Under the pieces are notes generated by a model, which saw only the letters and a list, made by a program, of their open reading frames with translations, did not search any database and was not told the DNA's origin. Below, piece after piece: positions 1-9,903 of a DNA stretch of 64,000 nt. Every line of letters begins with the position of its first letter. Within the stretch, counting starts at the first letter, position 1. The DNA lies in NCBI RefSeq assembly GCF_001485435.1, contig NZ_BCMS01000001.1, positions 629,501 to 693,500 of the forward strand, in the 5' to 3' direction. Source of the DNA: Deinococcus grandis. GTDB taxonomy: Bacteria; Deinococcota; Deinococci; Deinococcales; Deinococcaceae. Both the position numbers and the translations under genes were made by a program.

Positions 1-2
1 GG

Positions 3-470
3 CTGCACGCCGAGCCGGACCCCGAGTGGCAGCGCTGGGACGCCCCGTACTTCCACACCGGCCAGCCCCCGCGCGAGCCGCTGGCGTTCGAGGCGTACTG
101 CGCGCAGACCCTGGCCCGCCCCGTCAGTCCCGACCTGCGGGTGATCGCGCTGGACGGCGTGTGCATCGGGCAGGTCAGCCGACACGAGGAAGCCCCGGCG
201 GGCGGCGGCTGGTGGGACCTGGGCATCCTGATTTTCGACCCGCGGCACTGGGGCGGCGGCCTGGGCACGCGGGCGCTGGACCTGTGGGCGGCAGCGACGT
301 TCGCCGAGACGGACGCGCACGTGCTGACGCTGACCACCTGGGGCGGCAACGAGCGCATGATCCGCGCGGCGGCCCGCGTGGGGTTCCACGAGTGCGCCCG
401 CATCCCGCAGGCGCGGGCGTGGGCAGGCCAGCGCTGGGACAGCGTGAAACTCGCCCGGCTGCGCGGCTGA
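3..470 (+). CDS. GNAT family N-acetyltransferase, 5' end missing
   Basis: The frame is open from the first bases of the window, so the start lies outside it; about 155 C-terminal residues are present. The acetyl-CoA-binding loop is visible as WGGGLGTRALDL, followed by the usual helix and a final strand around NERMIRAAARVGFHEC, typical of RimJ/RimL-like GNAT enzymes that acetylate an amine on a small molecule or protein. Substrate cannot be predicted. It ends 47 bases before the stop of the convergent gene. Confidence 0.8.
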   Translation: MHAEPDPEWQRWDAPYFHTGQPPREPLAFEAYCAQTLARPVSPDLRVIALDGVCIGQVSRHEEAPAGGGWWDLGILIFDPRHWGGGLGTRALDLWAAATFAETDAHVLTLTTWGGNERMIRAAARVGFHECARIPQARAWAGQRWDSVKLARLRG

Positions 471-517
471 ACCAGGGAGGAGGCGCGGCACAGCACGCCG
501 CGCCCCTTCTGCCAGGC

Positions 518-1102
518 TCAGTTCTCGATGGTGACGGGGAACTCCTCGGCCATGATCCGCACACCGGCGCCGCTGAACACCGCGCGGATGGTGTACTCCC
601 CGGCGGGCAGAGCCTTCCCGGCGCTGTCGCGGCCGTCCCAGCGGATGTCCTGCACGTCCATCGTCTCGCCCGGCGCGACGTCCGTGATGACCAGCTGCAT
701 GGTGCACACCGTGTTCGTGGGGTTGGCGCGCACGACCTTCCCGGCGGCGTCGAGCACCTCGAAGCGCACGTCGCACGCCCCGTGCTGGAGGTCGATGGCC
801 TGCTCGCCCTGGTTGGTCAGGGTGAAGGTCCAGGTGGTGGCCTGCCCGACGCGCAGGCTGCCCGGGCCATTCAGATTGGCGCTGTGCGCGGTGCTCAGCA
901 TGGGGTTGGTCATGGGCAGGGTGCTGCCGCTGGCCGGGGTGGTGGGCGTGGCGGGCGCCGGGGTGGTCGGCGTGGGCGCGGGGGGCGTGGGCGTGGCCGC
1001 GCTGCTCTTCGGGGGCAGGGCCGGGATGGTGAAGATCGTCGTCTGCGCCTGGGCCAGCGAGGACGTCAGGACGGCAGCGGTCAGCAGGATGCGCAGGGTC
1101 AT
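518..1102 (-). CDS. secreted BsuPI-domain-like protein
   Basis: 194 residues. The ATG at 1102 is chosen because it begins a clear signal peptide (MTLRILLTAAVLTSSLAQAQ); the longer frame upstream is arginine/proline noise. A Pro/Thr linker (roughly residues 35-65) precedes a beta-sandwich domain (about 80-194) with the BsuPI-type pattern of strands, including GQATTWTFTLTNQGEQA and the GKALPAGEYTIRAVF turn. BsuPI is an intracellular proteinase inhibitor in Bacillus, but exported bacterial proteins with this fold are common and most have no proven target. Two cysteines (CDV and CTM) could form a disulphide outside the cytoplasm. Confidence 0.7.
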   Translation of the reverse strand: MTLRILLTAAVLTSSLAQAQTTIFTIPALPPKSSAATPTPPAPTPTTPAPATPTTPASGSTLPMTNPMLSTAHSANLNGPGSLRVGQATTWTFTLTNQGEQAIDLQHGACDVRFEVLDAAGKVVRANPTNTVCTMQLVITDVAPGETMDVQDIRWDGRDSAGKALPAGEYTIRAVFSGAGVRIMAEEFPVTIEN

Positions 1103-1217
1103 GCCATCCACTGTTCGCCATGGCAGCTGACGCTGCGTGAGGCCCGCTGAAGGAAACGTGAGGGTTCCCCCGCCGCCCACTCGCCCCGCCCGGCGCGGTG
1201 TGGGTATGCTGCCGGAC

Positions 1218-1670
1218 ATGAACCGCAGCGCCGTCCTCGCCCGCACCTTCCAGGCCCACCGTTCCGCCCTGCTCGACCTCCTCGAGCAGCTCCCCGAGGA
1301 TCAGGGCACGTTCGCCGCGTGGGACGGCGGCATGAGCTTCATCGGGCTGTCCGACCACCTGTCCGCCAGCGCCGACCGTTTCCTGAACATGGTGCAGGGC
1401 CAGGCGCCCGGCGCGATGCCGGAGCCGAGCGCCACGCTGACCGAGGCGCGCGGCCGCCTGTGGGACTCGCAGGAACGTGCCCTGAGCGCCATCAGCGCTC
1501 TGAGTGACGAGGACCTGTCGCGCCGCGTGCCCGCCTTCGGGGGCCGCGAGATGCCGGTCGCGGCGCTGATCGACACGATCATCACGCACGAGGCGCACCA
1601 CAAGGGGCAGGTGTGGCTGATGGCCCGCATGATCGGCGTGAAACCCCCCATGTTCATCAAGATGGGCTGA
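1218..1670 (+). CDS. DinB-fold metal-binding protein
   Basis: 150 residues, a four-helix bundle of the DinB/YfiT superfamily. The likely metal ligands are the histidine in LSDHLSASADRF and those in the late helix THEAHHKGQ, the usual HxxxHxxQ-like signature. These proteins are enriched in Deinococcus; some are thiol transferases, most are uncharacterised. The start follows a TATGCT -10 hexamer (1205-1210) by 7 bases, so the mRNA is probably leaderless and the longer upstream frame is not used. A small membrane protein gene starts 8 bases after its stop. Confidence 0.82.
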   Translation: MNRSAVLARTFQAHRSALLDLLEQLPEDQGTFAAWDGGMSFIGLSDHLSASADRFLNMVQGQAPGAMPEPSATLTEARGRLWDSQERALSAISALSDEDLSRRVPAFGGREMPVAALIDTIITHEAHHKGQVWLMARMIGVKPPMFIKMG

Positions 1671-1678
1671 GGCCCCGC

Positions 1679-1951
1679 GTGGACGCGCTGCTGCTGATCC
1701 TGCTGCTGGCGGCGTTCGTGTGGGCGCTGCTGCATGTCACGCGGCACCTGCGCGGCGTCCGATCGGGGCCGCGGGGCAGTGGACCGCGCGCCGAGCGGGC
1801 GCTGGAGGAGGAACTCCTGCGCCTCACCCGCGGCAACCGCGGCGCCATCGAGCGGGGCGTGACCGCGCAGCGCCTCCGCCACCCGGACGCCAGCCGCGCG
1901 GACCTGCTGCGCCGCGTGCGTGACGAGTACCTGCGCGACCGCTCCCGGTAA
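1679..1951 (+). CDS. small single-pass membrane protein, unknown function
   Basis: 90 residues from a GTG 8 bases after the DinB gene. One hydrophobic segment right at the N-terminus (DALLLILLLAAFVWALLHV) is followed by a basic, helical, Arg/Glu-rich cytoplasmic tail ending LLRRVRDEYLRDRSR. I do not recognise a family. Likely co-transcribed with the DinB gene. The GTG is preferred to the upstream ATG inside the DinB gene because it puts the membrane segment at the very start. Confidence 0.55.
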   Translation: MDALLLILLLAAFVWALLHVTRHLRGVRSGPRGSGPRAERALEEELLRLTRGNRGAIERGVTAQRLRHPDASRADLLRRVRDEYLRDRSR

Positions 1952-2038
1952 GCCCTCTGGCCTACGCGGGCACCTGCGGCACCCCACAGACTGCGGGGGT
2001 GCTAGCGTGCCGTATTCCCGCTGTTCCCCGGAGGTCCC

Positions 2039-2092
2039 ATGAACCGAATCCTGCCTGCTGCACTGATCGTTCCCACCGGGGCCCACGCCTGA
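2039..2092 (+). pseudogene. signal-peptide-like 17-codon remnant
   Basis: A good ribosome-binding site (CCGGAGG) precedes an ATG that encodes 17 residues reading like a signal sequence ending in an AHA cleavage site. It stops at TGA, with a TAA immediately after in frame. The downstream body of a secreted protein is missing. It may be the decayed head of an exported protein gene or a leader peptide for the GNAT gene 40 bases downstream. Confidence 0.35.
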
Positions 2093-2131
2093 TAACCGGC
2101 GGACGCCCCGGCTCACGCCGAGGTTCCCCAC

Positions 2132-2938
2132 GTGAACACCTACACCCTTGAAGCGGCCACGCACGACACGCTGGCCGATGTCGTCGCCCTGATTCCCGAT
2201 CCCGCCGAGGCCGGGCGGCGCCTGACCTTCACCCGCTCGCGGGTCGAGGCCGGAGCGCTCCGCCCCGAGCAGTTCCTCCTCCTGCGGTCGCCCCGCGGGG
2301 TGGAGGGCGTCTGCCTGCGTCCCTCCAGCCCGCAGATTCCCCTTCTGCCGCGGCTGCGGGAGGACGTGCCCGCCGACGCGCTGCTCGCCTTCCTGCGTGA
2401 ACTGCGCGCGGCGACCCCCCGCCTGATCCTCGTATCCACCCAGGCCCCACTCCGCCGCGAGGAGGCCGAGGCCGCCGGGTGGACCTTGCAGGAGACGAAC
2501 GTCGTGTACGAGACGACCGACCTCCGCGCCCGGGCGTACCCCGCCGATCCGCACGTTCAGCCCGTGACCGTGCATGACCCCGGCGTGGCAGAGGCCCTGA
2601 CGGCGCTGGGCCGCGAGGACTGGACGCCGGGCGAGGACTGGACCCTGCACGCCCTGACCCACGCGGGCGAGGTGGTGGCCCTGGCGGCCCTGGGAGCCAG
2701 CGGGCCGCCCGACACGGCCGGGATCGACCTGATCGGCGTCCTGCCCCCGCGGCGCGGCCAGGGCTTCGGGGCTCGACTGCACGCGCACCTGCTGCATCTG
2801 GCCGCGCAGACCTTCGGTACGCACGTGGGCGGCACCGAAGCCGACAATCACGCCATGCGCCGCCTGTTTGAACGCCACGGCGCGCGGCTGGTGTCCACGC
2901 AGCTGGACTTCGGCGCCCCTGCCGCCTCTGCGCCTTGA
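2132..2938 (+). CDS. GNAT family N-acetyltransferase
   Basis: 268 residues from a GTG; the N-terminus reads MNTYTLEAATHDTLADVVAL. The C-terminal half (about 140-268) carries a standard GNAT core with the acetyl-CoA loop LPPRRGQGFGARLHAHLL (R-x-x-G-x-G) and the final NHAMRRLFERHGAR motif. The N-terminal half looks like a degenerate second GNAT-like or accessory domain, so this is one of the two-domain acetyltransferases common in Deinococcus. Acceptor substrate unknown. The -35 hexamer of the next transcription unit overlaps its stop codon. Confidence 0.8.
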   Translation: MNTYTLEAATHDTLADVVALIPDPAEAGRRLTFTRSRVEAGALRPEQFLLLRSPRGVEGVCLRPSSPQIPLLPRLREDVPADALLAFLRELRAATPRLILVSTQAPLRREEAEAAGWTLQETNVVYETTDLRARAYPADPHVQPVTVHDPGVAEALTALGREDWTPGEDWTLHALTHAGEVVALAALGASGPPDTAGIDLIGVLPPRRGQGFGARLHAHLLHLAAQTFGTHVGGTEADNHAMRRLFERHGARLVSTQLDFGAPAASAP

Positions 2939-2964
2939 CCAGCCCTGGCGCTTTCGCGTAGAAT
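2935..2964 (+). promoter_or_regulatory. promoter of rpmI-rplT
   Basis: TTGACC (2935-2940), an 18-base spacer, then TAGAAT (2959-2964): the best sigma-70-type promoter in the window. Its -35 overlaps the stop codon of the GNAT gene. It leaves an untranslated leader of about 120 bases before rpmI, long enough for ribosomal-protein autoregulation, although I could not identify a defined L20-binding structure. Confidence 0.75.
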
Positions 2965-3092
2965 TCTCTCTTGGTCAAGCGGGGCAGGGCGACCAACAGC
3001 CTATCGCGGCGCGTACGCGCCCGCCCAGGCGGCCCGAACCCCAGACGGAAGCCGTCCCAGACGAGCGACCGGACTACGAAGGAGGCACTCAC

Positions 3093-3293
<201 letters not shown>

Positions 3294-3298
3294 AGTAG

Positions 3299-3652
<354 letters not shown>

Positions 3653-3661
3653 GACCAGCAC

Positions 3662-3700
3662 GAAGGCGCCACCCCCAGCCTTGGGGGTGGCGCCTTCTTT
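3662..3700 (+). terminator. rho-independent terminator of rpmI-rplT
   Basis: Perfect 16-bp stem (3662-3677 with 3682-3697), GCCT tetraloop, then a short T run. The stem is symmetrical, so it may also insulate the convergent HTH gene. Confidence 0.9.
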
Positions 3701-3707
3701 GCTGCCC

Positions 3708-3911
3708 TCAGGGCTGATCCGGGTCGTCCTGGAAGATGGCCTCGATGGGCACGCCGAACAGCCGCGCGAGTTTGAAGGCCAGGGGCAGGCTCGGGTCGTA
3801 CTTTCCGGTTTCCAGTGCGTTGATCGTCTGGCGTGACACGTCCAGCGCCTCGGCCAGCGCGGCCTGGGTCATGTTGCGTTCGGCACGCAGGACTTTCAGC
3901 CGGTTGTTCAC
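3708..3911 (-). CDS. XRE-family HTH regulator (YozG/Cro-type, small)
   Basis: 67 residues, almost entirely one helix-turn-helix: MTQAALAEALDVSRQTINALETGKYDPSLPLAFKLARLF. This is the compact YozG-like subgroup that accompanies small membrane-protein genes and represses its own cassette. It starts at a GTG overlapping the stop codon of the upstream membrane gene (GTGA), so translation is probably coupled. The palindromes at 4528-4543 and 4569-4583 upstream of the cassette are its likely operators. Confidence 0.85.
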   Translation of the reverse strand: MNNRLKVLRAERNMTQAALAEALDVSRQTINALETGKYDPSLPLAFKLARLFGVPIEAIFQDDPDQP

Positions 3912-4309
3912 GTGTCGTCACGGGCGTCGCGCCGGGTGCGCGCGGCGTGTGTGACCACCAGGGTCAGCCAGCCCAGGTAGGCCAGGCCGACGAGGGCGGT
4001 GGCTGGGACGGTTTCGTGGGGCGTGGCGGCGCTGATCAGGGCGGTCAGGGTCAGGGCGGTCAACGTGACACCCAGGGCCACGGCGGCAGCGGTCAGCAGG
4101 ACATGACGGCCGTACTCGTCGCTGTCGCGGTAGTGGAAGGTGAGGCGCGCGGCGTCCAGGAGGGGAATGGCGGCCAGTAGGGCTGTGGCGGTCAGGTTGA
4201 CCTGTCCGCGTGGGCCCAGCATGAGGGCTGCCAGGATGCCCAGAGCGCACGCGCCGGTCAGGGTGGCCAGCAGGGTCTGGTGCCGGGCGTGGCGGCGGGT
4301 GCGGGTCAT
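3908..4309 (-). CDS. multi-pass membrane protein of HTH cassette
   Basis: 133 residues with four predicted membrane segments (about 12-30, 38-52, 70-92 and 102-120) and basic ends (MTRTRRHARHQ; HAARTRRDARDD). I cannot assign a function. Its position between another small membrane protein and a YozG-like repressor, with 4-base ATGA and GTGA overlaps on both sides, matches three-gene cassettes in which the regulator controls the membrane proteins. Role unproven; stress or envelope sensing is only a guess from context. Confidence 0.7.
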   Translation of the reverse strand: MTRTRRHARHQTLLATLTGACALGILAALMLGPRGQVNLTATALLAAIPLLDAARLTFHYRDSDEYGRHVLLTAAAVALGVTLTALTLTALISAATPHETVPATALVGLAYLGWLTLVVTHAARTRRDARDDT

Positions 4310-4506
4310 TGGCGCAGGTCGCGCCGGACGTGGAGAACGGCGACGATGAGCAGCATCAGGGCGACGATCAGGGCCAGGCCGTAGATCAGATGGGTGATGA
4401 GGCCGGCGTGCGGGTGGTTGGCCGCAGAGCCGAGCAGGGTCAGGGGCGCGGCAGCGATGGCGACGCTGGCGAGGAGCTGGGTGGTGGCGGGGGTCAGTGT
4501 GTTCAT
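4306..4506 (-). CDS. small two-pass membrane protein of HTH cassette
   Basis: 66 residues: a first hydrophobic segment (LLASVAIAAAPLTLLGSAA), a short loop with NHPHAG, a second segment (LIYGLALIVALMLLIVAVLHV) and a basic end RRDLRQ. The ATG at 4506 is preferred because AAGGAG lies just upstream; the longer frame would begin inside the operator region. First gene of the three-gene cassette; its stop overlaps the next start (ATGA). No family recognised. Confidence 0.65.
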   Translation of the reverse strand: MNTLTPATTQLLASVAIAAAPLTLLGSAANHPHAGLITHLIYGLALIVALMLLIVAVLHVRRDLRQ

Positions 4507-4527
4507 GTCTGTTCTCCTTGTCTTCCG

Positions 4528-4583
4528 GTCAAGCTTGCTTGACTCAAAGGTAAAGGACGCTCGACCAGAAGTCAAGCTGACTT
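4528..4583 (-). promoter_or_regulatory. promoter and two operators of the HTH cassette
   Basis: On the minus strand TTGACT (4575-4570), 17 bases, then TACCTT (4552-4547). One inverted repeat (4569-4583, arms AAGTCA/TGACTT) overlaps the -35. A second (4528-4543, arms GTCAAGC/GCTTGAC around TT) lies between the -10 and the first start codon. The two sites share the core GTCAAGC, as expected for a repressor bound on both sides of the promoter. Confidence 0.6.
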
Positions 4584-4616
4584 GTCTTATGGACGCAAGC
4601 TGCCTCACCGCGCCAG

Positions 4617-4661
4617 CTGAAAACGGGCTGCCAGGACGAATCCGTGGCAGCCCGTTTTCAG
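4617..4661 (-). terminator. terminator after the GntR regulator
   Basis: A perfect 17-bp stem (4617-4633 with 4645-4661) around an 11-base loop. The outer stem pairs A/T-rich tracts (GAAAAC/GTTTTC), giving T-rich sequence in the minus-strand transcript. It separates the regulator gene from the HTH cassette downstream. Confidence 0.8.
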
Positions 4662-4668
4662 AAGATTG

Positions 4669-5371
<703 letters not shown>

Positions 5372-5410
5372 GGGCGTTCCGCTGGCGGGCGGTGCCTTCT
5401 GTCATCTTAA

Positions 5411-5449
5411 GTTTAGTGTCCAGAGTACACAAGCTTGTCTAGCTGTCAC
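5411..5449 (-). promoter_or_regulatory. candidate operators/promoter of the GntR gene
   Basis: An A/T-rich island in GC-rich DNA. It contains the perfect palindrome ACAAGCTTGT (5429-5438), the imperfect TGT-N7-ACA (5417-5429) and TGTCTAGCTGTCA (5437-5449), close to half-sites bound by HutC-type GntR proteins. A possible minus-strand promoter is TTGTGT, 17 bases, TAAGAT. Autoregulation is an inference. Confidence 0.4.
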
Positions 5450-5490
5450 GCGACCCGAGACAACGAGCGTTAGGCACGCCCAGGCCACCC

Positions 5491-5516
5491 CTGACCTGTC
5501 ATCTGACAGGCGTCAG
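5491..5516 (-). terminator. weak hairpin at the end of moaA
   Basis: CCTGTC-ATCT-GACAGG (5495-5510), extended by CTGA/TCAG outside, overlapping the moaA stop codon. There is no T run, so it may only be an mRNA 3' stabiliser. Confidence 0.35.
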
Positions 5517-6517
5517 CCGCCGATATGCGACATCTCCACCTTCGGACGCAGGGCCGCCGTGGCCTCGCCACGCTCCTCGCTGTAGCGGTCGTTCCGGCCC
5601 GCCCACACGCCCGCGATCAGGTCCCGCAGCGCCGCGTCCGAGGCCCCACCCCGCAGCGCCGCGCGCAGATCCGTCCCGCCCGACGCGAACAGACAGGTGT
5701 ACAGCACCCCCACCGCCGAGAGGCGCGCCCGCGAGCAGTCCCCGCAGAACGGCGCCGTCACGGAACTGATCAGCCCCACCTCGCGGCCCTGCGGGTCGGC
5801 GTAGCGCGAGGCCACCTCGCCCCGGTAGTCCGCTCGCACCGGCTGGAAGTGCGCGGCCCCCACCTCCCCGCCCAGTCGGGCCAGCACCTCACGGCTGGGC
5901 ACCACGCTGTCCAGATTCCAGCCGTTGTGATTCCCCACGTCCATGAACTCGATGAAGCGCACCGGCGCCAGTTCACGCAGCGCCAGCCACAACTCGCGCA
6001 GGCCCGCGTCGTTCACGCCACGCTGAACCACCGTGTTCACCTTCACGCCCAGCCCGGCACTCAGGGCCGCCTCAATCCCGTCCATGACCTTCTGCGGATG
6101 AGTCCCCAGGCCATTCATGCGCCCGAAGACCTCTGGGTCGAGGCTGTCGATGCTGACCGTCACCCGCCGCAGCCCCGCCGCCTTCAGGTCCGCCGCCACG
6201 CGCGGCAGCAGCAGGCCGTTCGTGGTCATCGCCACGTCCTCCACGTCCGGAATGGCCGCCAGCGCCGCGATCAGGGTGGGCAGGTCGCGCCGCAGGGTCG
6301 GCTCGCCGCCCGTCACGCGCAGCTTGCGCACGCCCAGCGCCACGAACGCGCGCGCCAGCCGCTCGATCTCCTCGAAGCTCAGCAGTTCGGCGCGCGGCAG
6401 GAAGGCGTAGTCCGGTCCGAACACATCGGCCGGCATGCAGTACGTGCAGCGCAGGTTGCAGCGGTCCGTGACGCTGATGCGCAGGTCGCGCAGGGGCCTT
6501 CCCAGCAGGTCGAGCAT
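5513..6517 (-). CDS. moaA: GTP 3',8-cyclase (molybdenum cofactor biosynthesis)
   Basis: 334 residues. MoaA is a radical-SAM enzyme that rearranges GTP to 3',8-cyclo-GTP, the first step of molybdopterin synthesis. The SAM-cluster cysteines are C20, C24 and C27 (DRCNLRCTYC); the second [4Fe-4S] cluster is in FCGDCSRARLS followed by a third cysteine in LYTC; the conserved C-terminal GG is present. The start at 6517 fits a standard MoaA N-terminus (LLGRPLRDLRISVTDRC), with a TATCCT hexamer 8 bases upstream. No other moa genes are nearby. Confidence 0.95.
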   Translation of the reverse strand: MLDLLGRPLRDLRISVTDRCNLRCTYCMPADVFGPDYAFLPRAELLSFEEIERLARAFVALGVRKLRVTGGEPTLRRDLPTLIAALAAIPDVEDVAMTTNGLLLPRVAADLKAAGLRRVTVSIDSLDPEVFGRMNGLGTHPQKVMDGIEAALSAGLGVKVNTVVQRGVNDAGLRELWLALRELAPVRFIEFMDVGNHNGWNLDSVVPSREVLARLGGEVGAAHFQPVRADYRGEVASRYADPQGREVGLISSVTAPFCGDCSRARLSAVGVLYTCLFASGGTDLRAALRGGASDAALRDLIAGVWAGRNDRYSEERGEATAALRPKVEMSHIGG

Positions 6518-6628
6518 TACCCCGCAGGATAGCGGGCGGCGGGTGGGAACTTGGCGGGGCGCCTCGCATTCGCCCGCCCCGCACCCGGCTGTACCGTTCA
6601 CAGGGACGCAAAGCTTGAACCCGGTGCA

Positions 6629-6657
6629 TTGCGGCCGCCCCACCGTCCGGCTACCCT
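6629..6657 (+). promoter_or_regulatory. possible promoter of the DUF485-actP operon
   Basis: TTGCGG (6629-6634), 17 bases, TACCCT (6652-6657), about 70 bases before the first gene. Moderate match only. The rest of 6518-6728 shows nothing coding. Confidence 0.35.
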
Positions 6658-6729
6658 GAACGCAACGTCCACAACCCAGCCCCGCGCGGCCGGCCGCGAC
6701 CGACCGCACCCCCACTCCCGGAGGTCGTC

Positions 6730-7016
6730 ATGACGGTATCCAGCGCCCCACCCACCGCGCGTAACGCCGCGTACCAGCAACTGGTCGCGCAGCGCAACGC
6801 CTTCACCCTCACCATGACGGTCACGTTCCTGGTGCTGTACTTCCTGCTGCCCGTCCTGGCCGGGTACAACAAACCCCTGATGGCGCAGAAGGTCCTGGGG
6901 AACGTCACCTTCGGGTACCTCCTGGCCTTCGCGGAATTCATCATGGGCTGGGTCATGGCGTACCTCTACGTCGTCAAGGCCCGCACCTTCGACCGGCTAG
7001 CACAGGAGGCCCGCGC

Positions 7017-7020
<4 letters not shown>
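6730..7020 (+). CDS. DUF485 membrane protein, ActP partner (YjcH-like)
   Basis: 96 residues with two membrane segments (about 27-48 and 58-82) and the family-typical NAAYQQLVAQRNAF N-terminus and AFAEFIMGWVMAYLYV second helix. DUF485 proteins are nearly always encoded immediately before the acetate permease gene and are thought to be an accessory subunit. It has a GGAGGTCGTC ribosome-binding region, and its stop overlaps the next start by 4 bases (GTGA), indicating coupled translation. Confidence 0.9.
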
Positions 7021-8609
<1,589 letters not shown>

Positions 8610-8623
8610 CCCGCACACGAGAG

Positions 8624-8655
8624 GGGACCCGGATGCCGAGTCGCGTCCGGGTCCC
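8624..8655 (+). terminator. hairpin terminator after actP
   Basis: 10-bp perfect stem GGGACCCGGA/TCCGGGTCCC (8624-8633, 8646-8655) with a 12-base loop and pyrimidine-rich sequence following; no clear T run. Confidence 0.6.
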
Positions 8656-8706
8656 TCCGCTGAGTGGCGGATGCACCCGCCCGTGACCTGACCTAGCATG
8701 GCGCGC

Positions 8707-9903
8707 GTGACTGCCCCGACCCGCGCCGCCGCCTACCCGACCGGGTTCTGGGTGCTGTGGTGGGGCACGCTGATCAACCGCCTGGGGGAGTTCGTGGTGC
8801 CGCTGCTGGGCTTCTACCTGACCGCGCACGCGCACCTGGGCGTCACGCAGGTCAGCGTGATCCTGGCGATGCTGGGCCTGGGCCGTTTCGTGTCCGAGGG
8901 CCTCAGCGGGCCGCTGACCGACCGGCGCGGCCCGGCCTTCACCATGATCGTGGCGTTGACCGGCGGCGCGGTCATGATCCTGGCACTGTCCTTCGCGCAG
9001 GGGTTCTGGTGGACGGCGGCGGGCGTGCTGGGGTTCTCGCTGCTGTCCGCGCTGTACAAACCCGCCGCGAGTACCGCCATCGCGGAACTCACGCAGGGTG
9101 CGCAGCGGACCCGCGCGTACAACCTGCTGTACTGGGCGATCAACGTCGGGGCCGCCACCGCGCCCCTGCTGGGCGGCTGGCTGGCCGGGCGGTCCCTGCG
9201 GCTGCTGTTCTGGCTGGACGCCGCGACCATGGCCGCGTTCGCGCTGCTGCTGACGCTGCTGTACCCGCGCGCGCCCCGCGCCGCGCCGCAGGGCGACGCC
9301 CGGACCCGCCGACTGCTGCCGCGCGACGCGCTGCTGTGGCAGTTCTGCCTCTTCTCGCTGCTGTTCGGCCTGACGTACCAGAGTTACAAGGTGCTGGCCG
9401 TGGTGTTCGCGCAGCAGGGTTTCAGCGCCGCGCAGTACGGCCAGGTGCTCGCCGTGAACGGCGCGCTGGTCGTCCTGCTGGGCCTGCCGCTGGGGCACCT
9501 GATCGCCCGCAGCGGCCACCCCCGCTGGCAGGCACTGGGCGCCGCGCTGCTGGGCGCGGGCTTCCTGGGACACGCCCTGGCGCACACGCTGTGGGCGCAC
9601 ATGCTGGCCGTGGCGGTCTGGACAGTGGGGGAGATCATCGCGTACGGCATCAGCAAGACGATCATCAGCGAACTCGGCCCGCCCGCGCAGCGCGGCACGT
9701 ACATCGGCCTGGTGGGGAGCATGGCGGGCCTCGCGACCCTGCTGGCCCCGCTGCTGGGCGGCGCGCTGCTGCAATCGCTCGGCGCGGGCCGCATGTGGGT
9801 CGTGATCGCCGGACTGGCCCTCCTGGCCGCCCTGCTGCTGCTGGCGCTCGAAGGTCGCGTGCAGACCCGGCTGGCGCGGGCGCCGGGGACCGCTACCGGG
9901 TGA
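8707..9903 (+). CDS. major facilitator superfamily transporter
   Basis: 398 residues and about 12 membrane segments, ending in a long run of hydrophobic helix. The MFS loop 2-3 motif is readable as GRFVSEGLSGPLTDRRGPAF. It resembles drug/sugar efflux-type carriers, but the substrate is not predictable. GTG at 8707 is preferred over the ATG at 8698 because TAGCAT (8694-8699) lies exactly 7 bases before it and would overlap that ATG. Its last 11 bases overlap the end of the convergent TPR gene. Confidence 0.82.
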   Translation: MTAPTRAAAYPTGFWVLWWGTLINRLGEFVVPLLGFYLTAHAHLGVTQVSVILAMLGLGRFVSEGLSGPLTDRRGPAFTMIVALTGGAVMILALSFAQGFWWTAAGVLGFSLLSALYKPAASTAIAELTQGAQRTRAYNLLYWAINVGAATAPLLGGWLAGRSLRLLFWLDAATMAAFALLLTLLYPRAPRAAPQGDARTRRLLPRDALLWQFCLFSLLFGLTYQSYKVLAVVFAQQGFSAAQYGQVLAVNGALVVLLGLPLGHLIARSGHPRWQALGAALLGAGFLGHALAHTLWAHMLAVAVWTVGEIIAYGISKTIISELGPPAQRGTYIGLVGSMAGLATLLAPLLGGALLQSLGAGRMWVVIAGLALLAALLLLALEGRVQTRLARAPGTATG

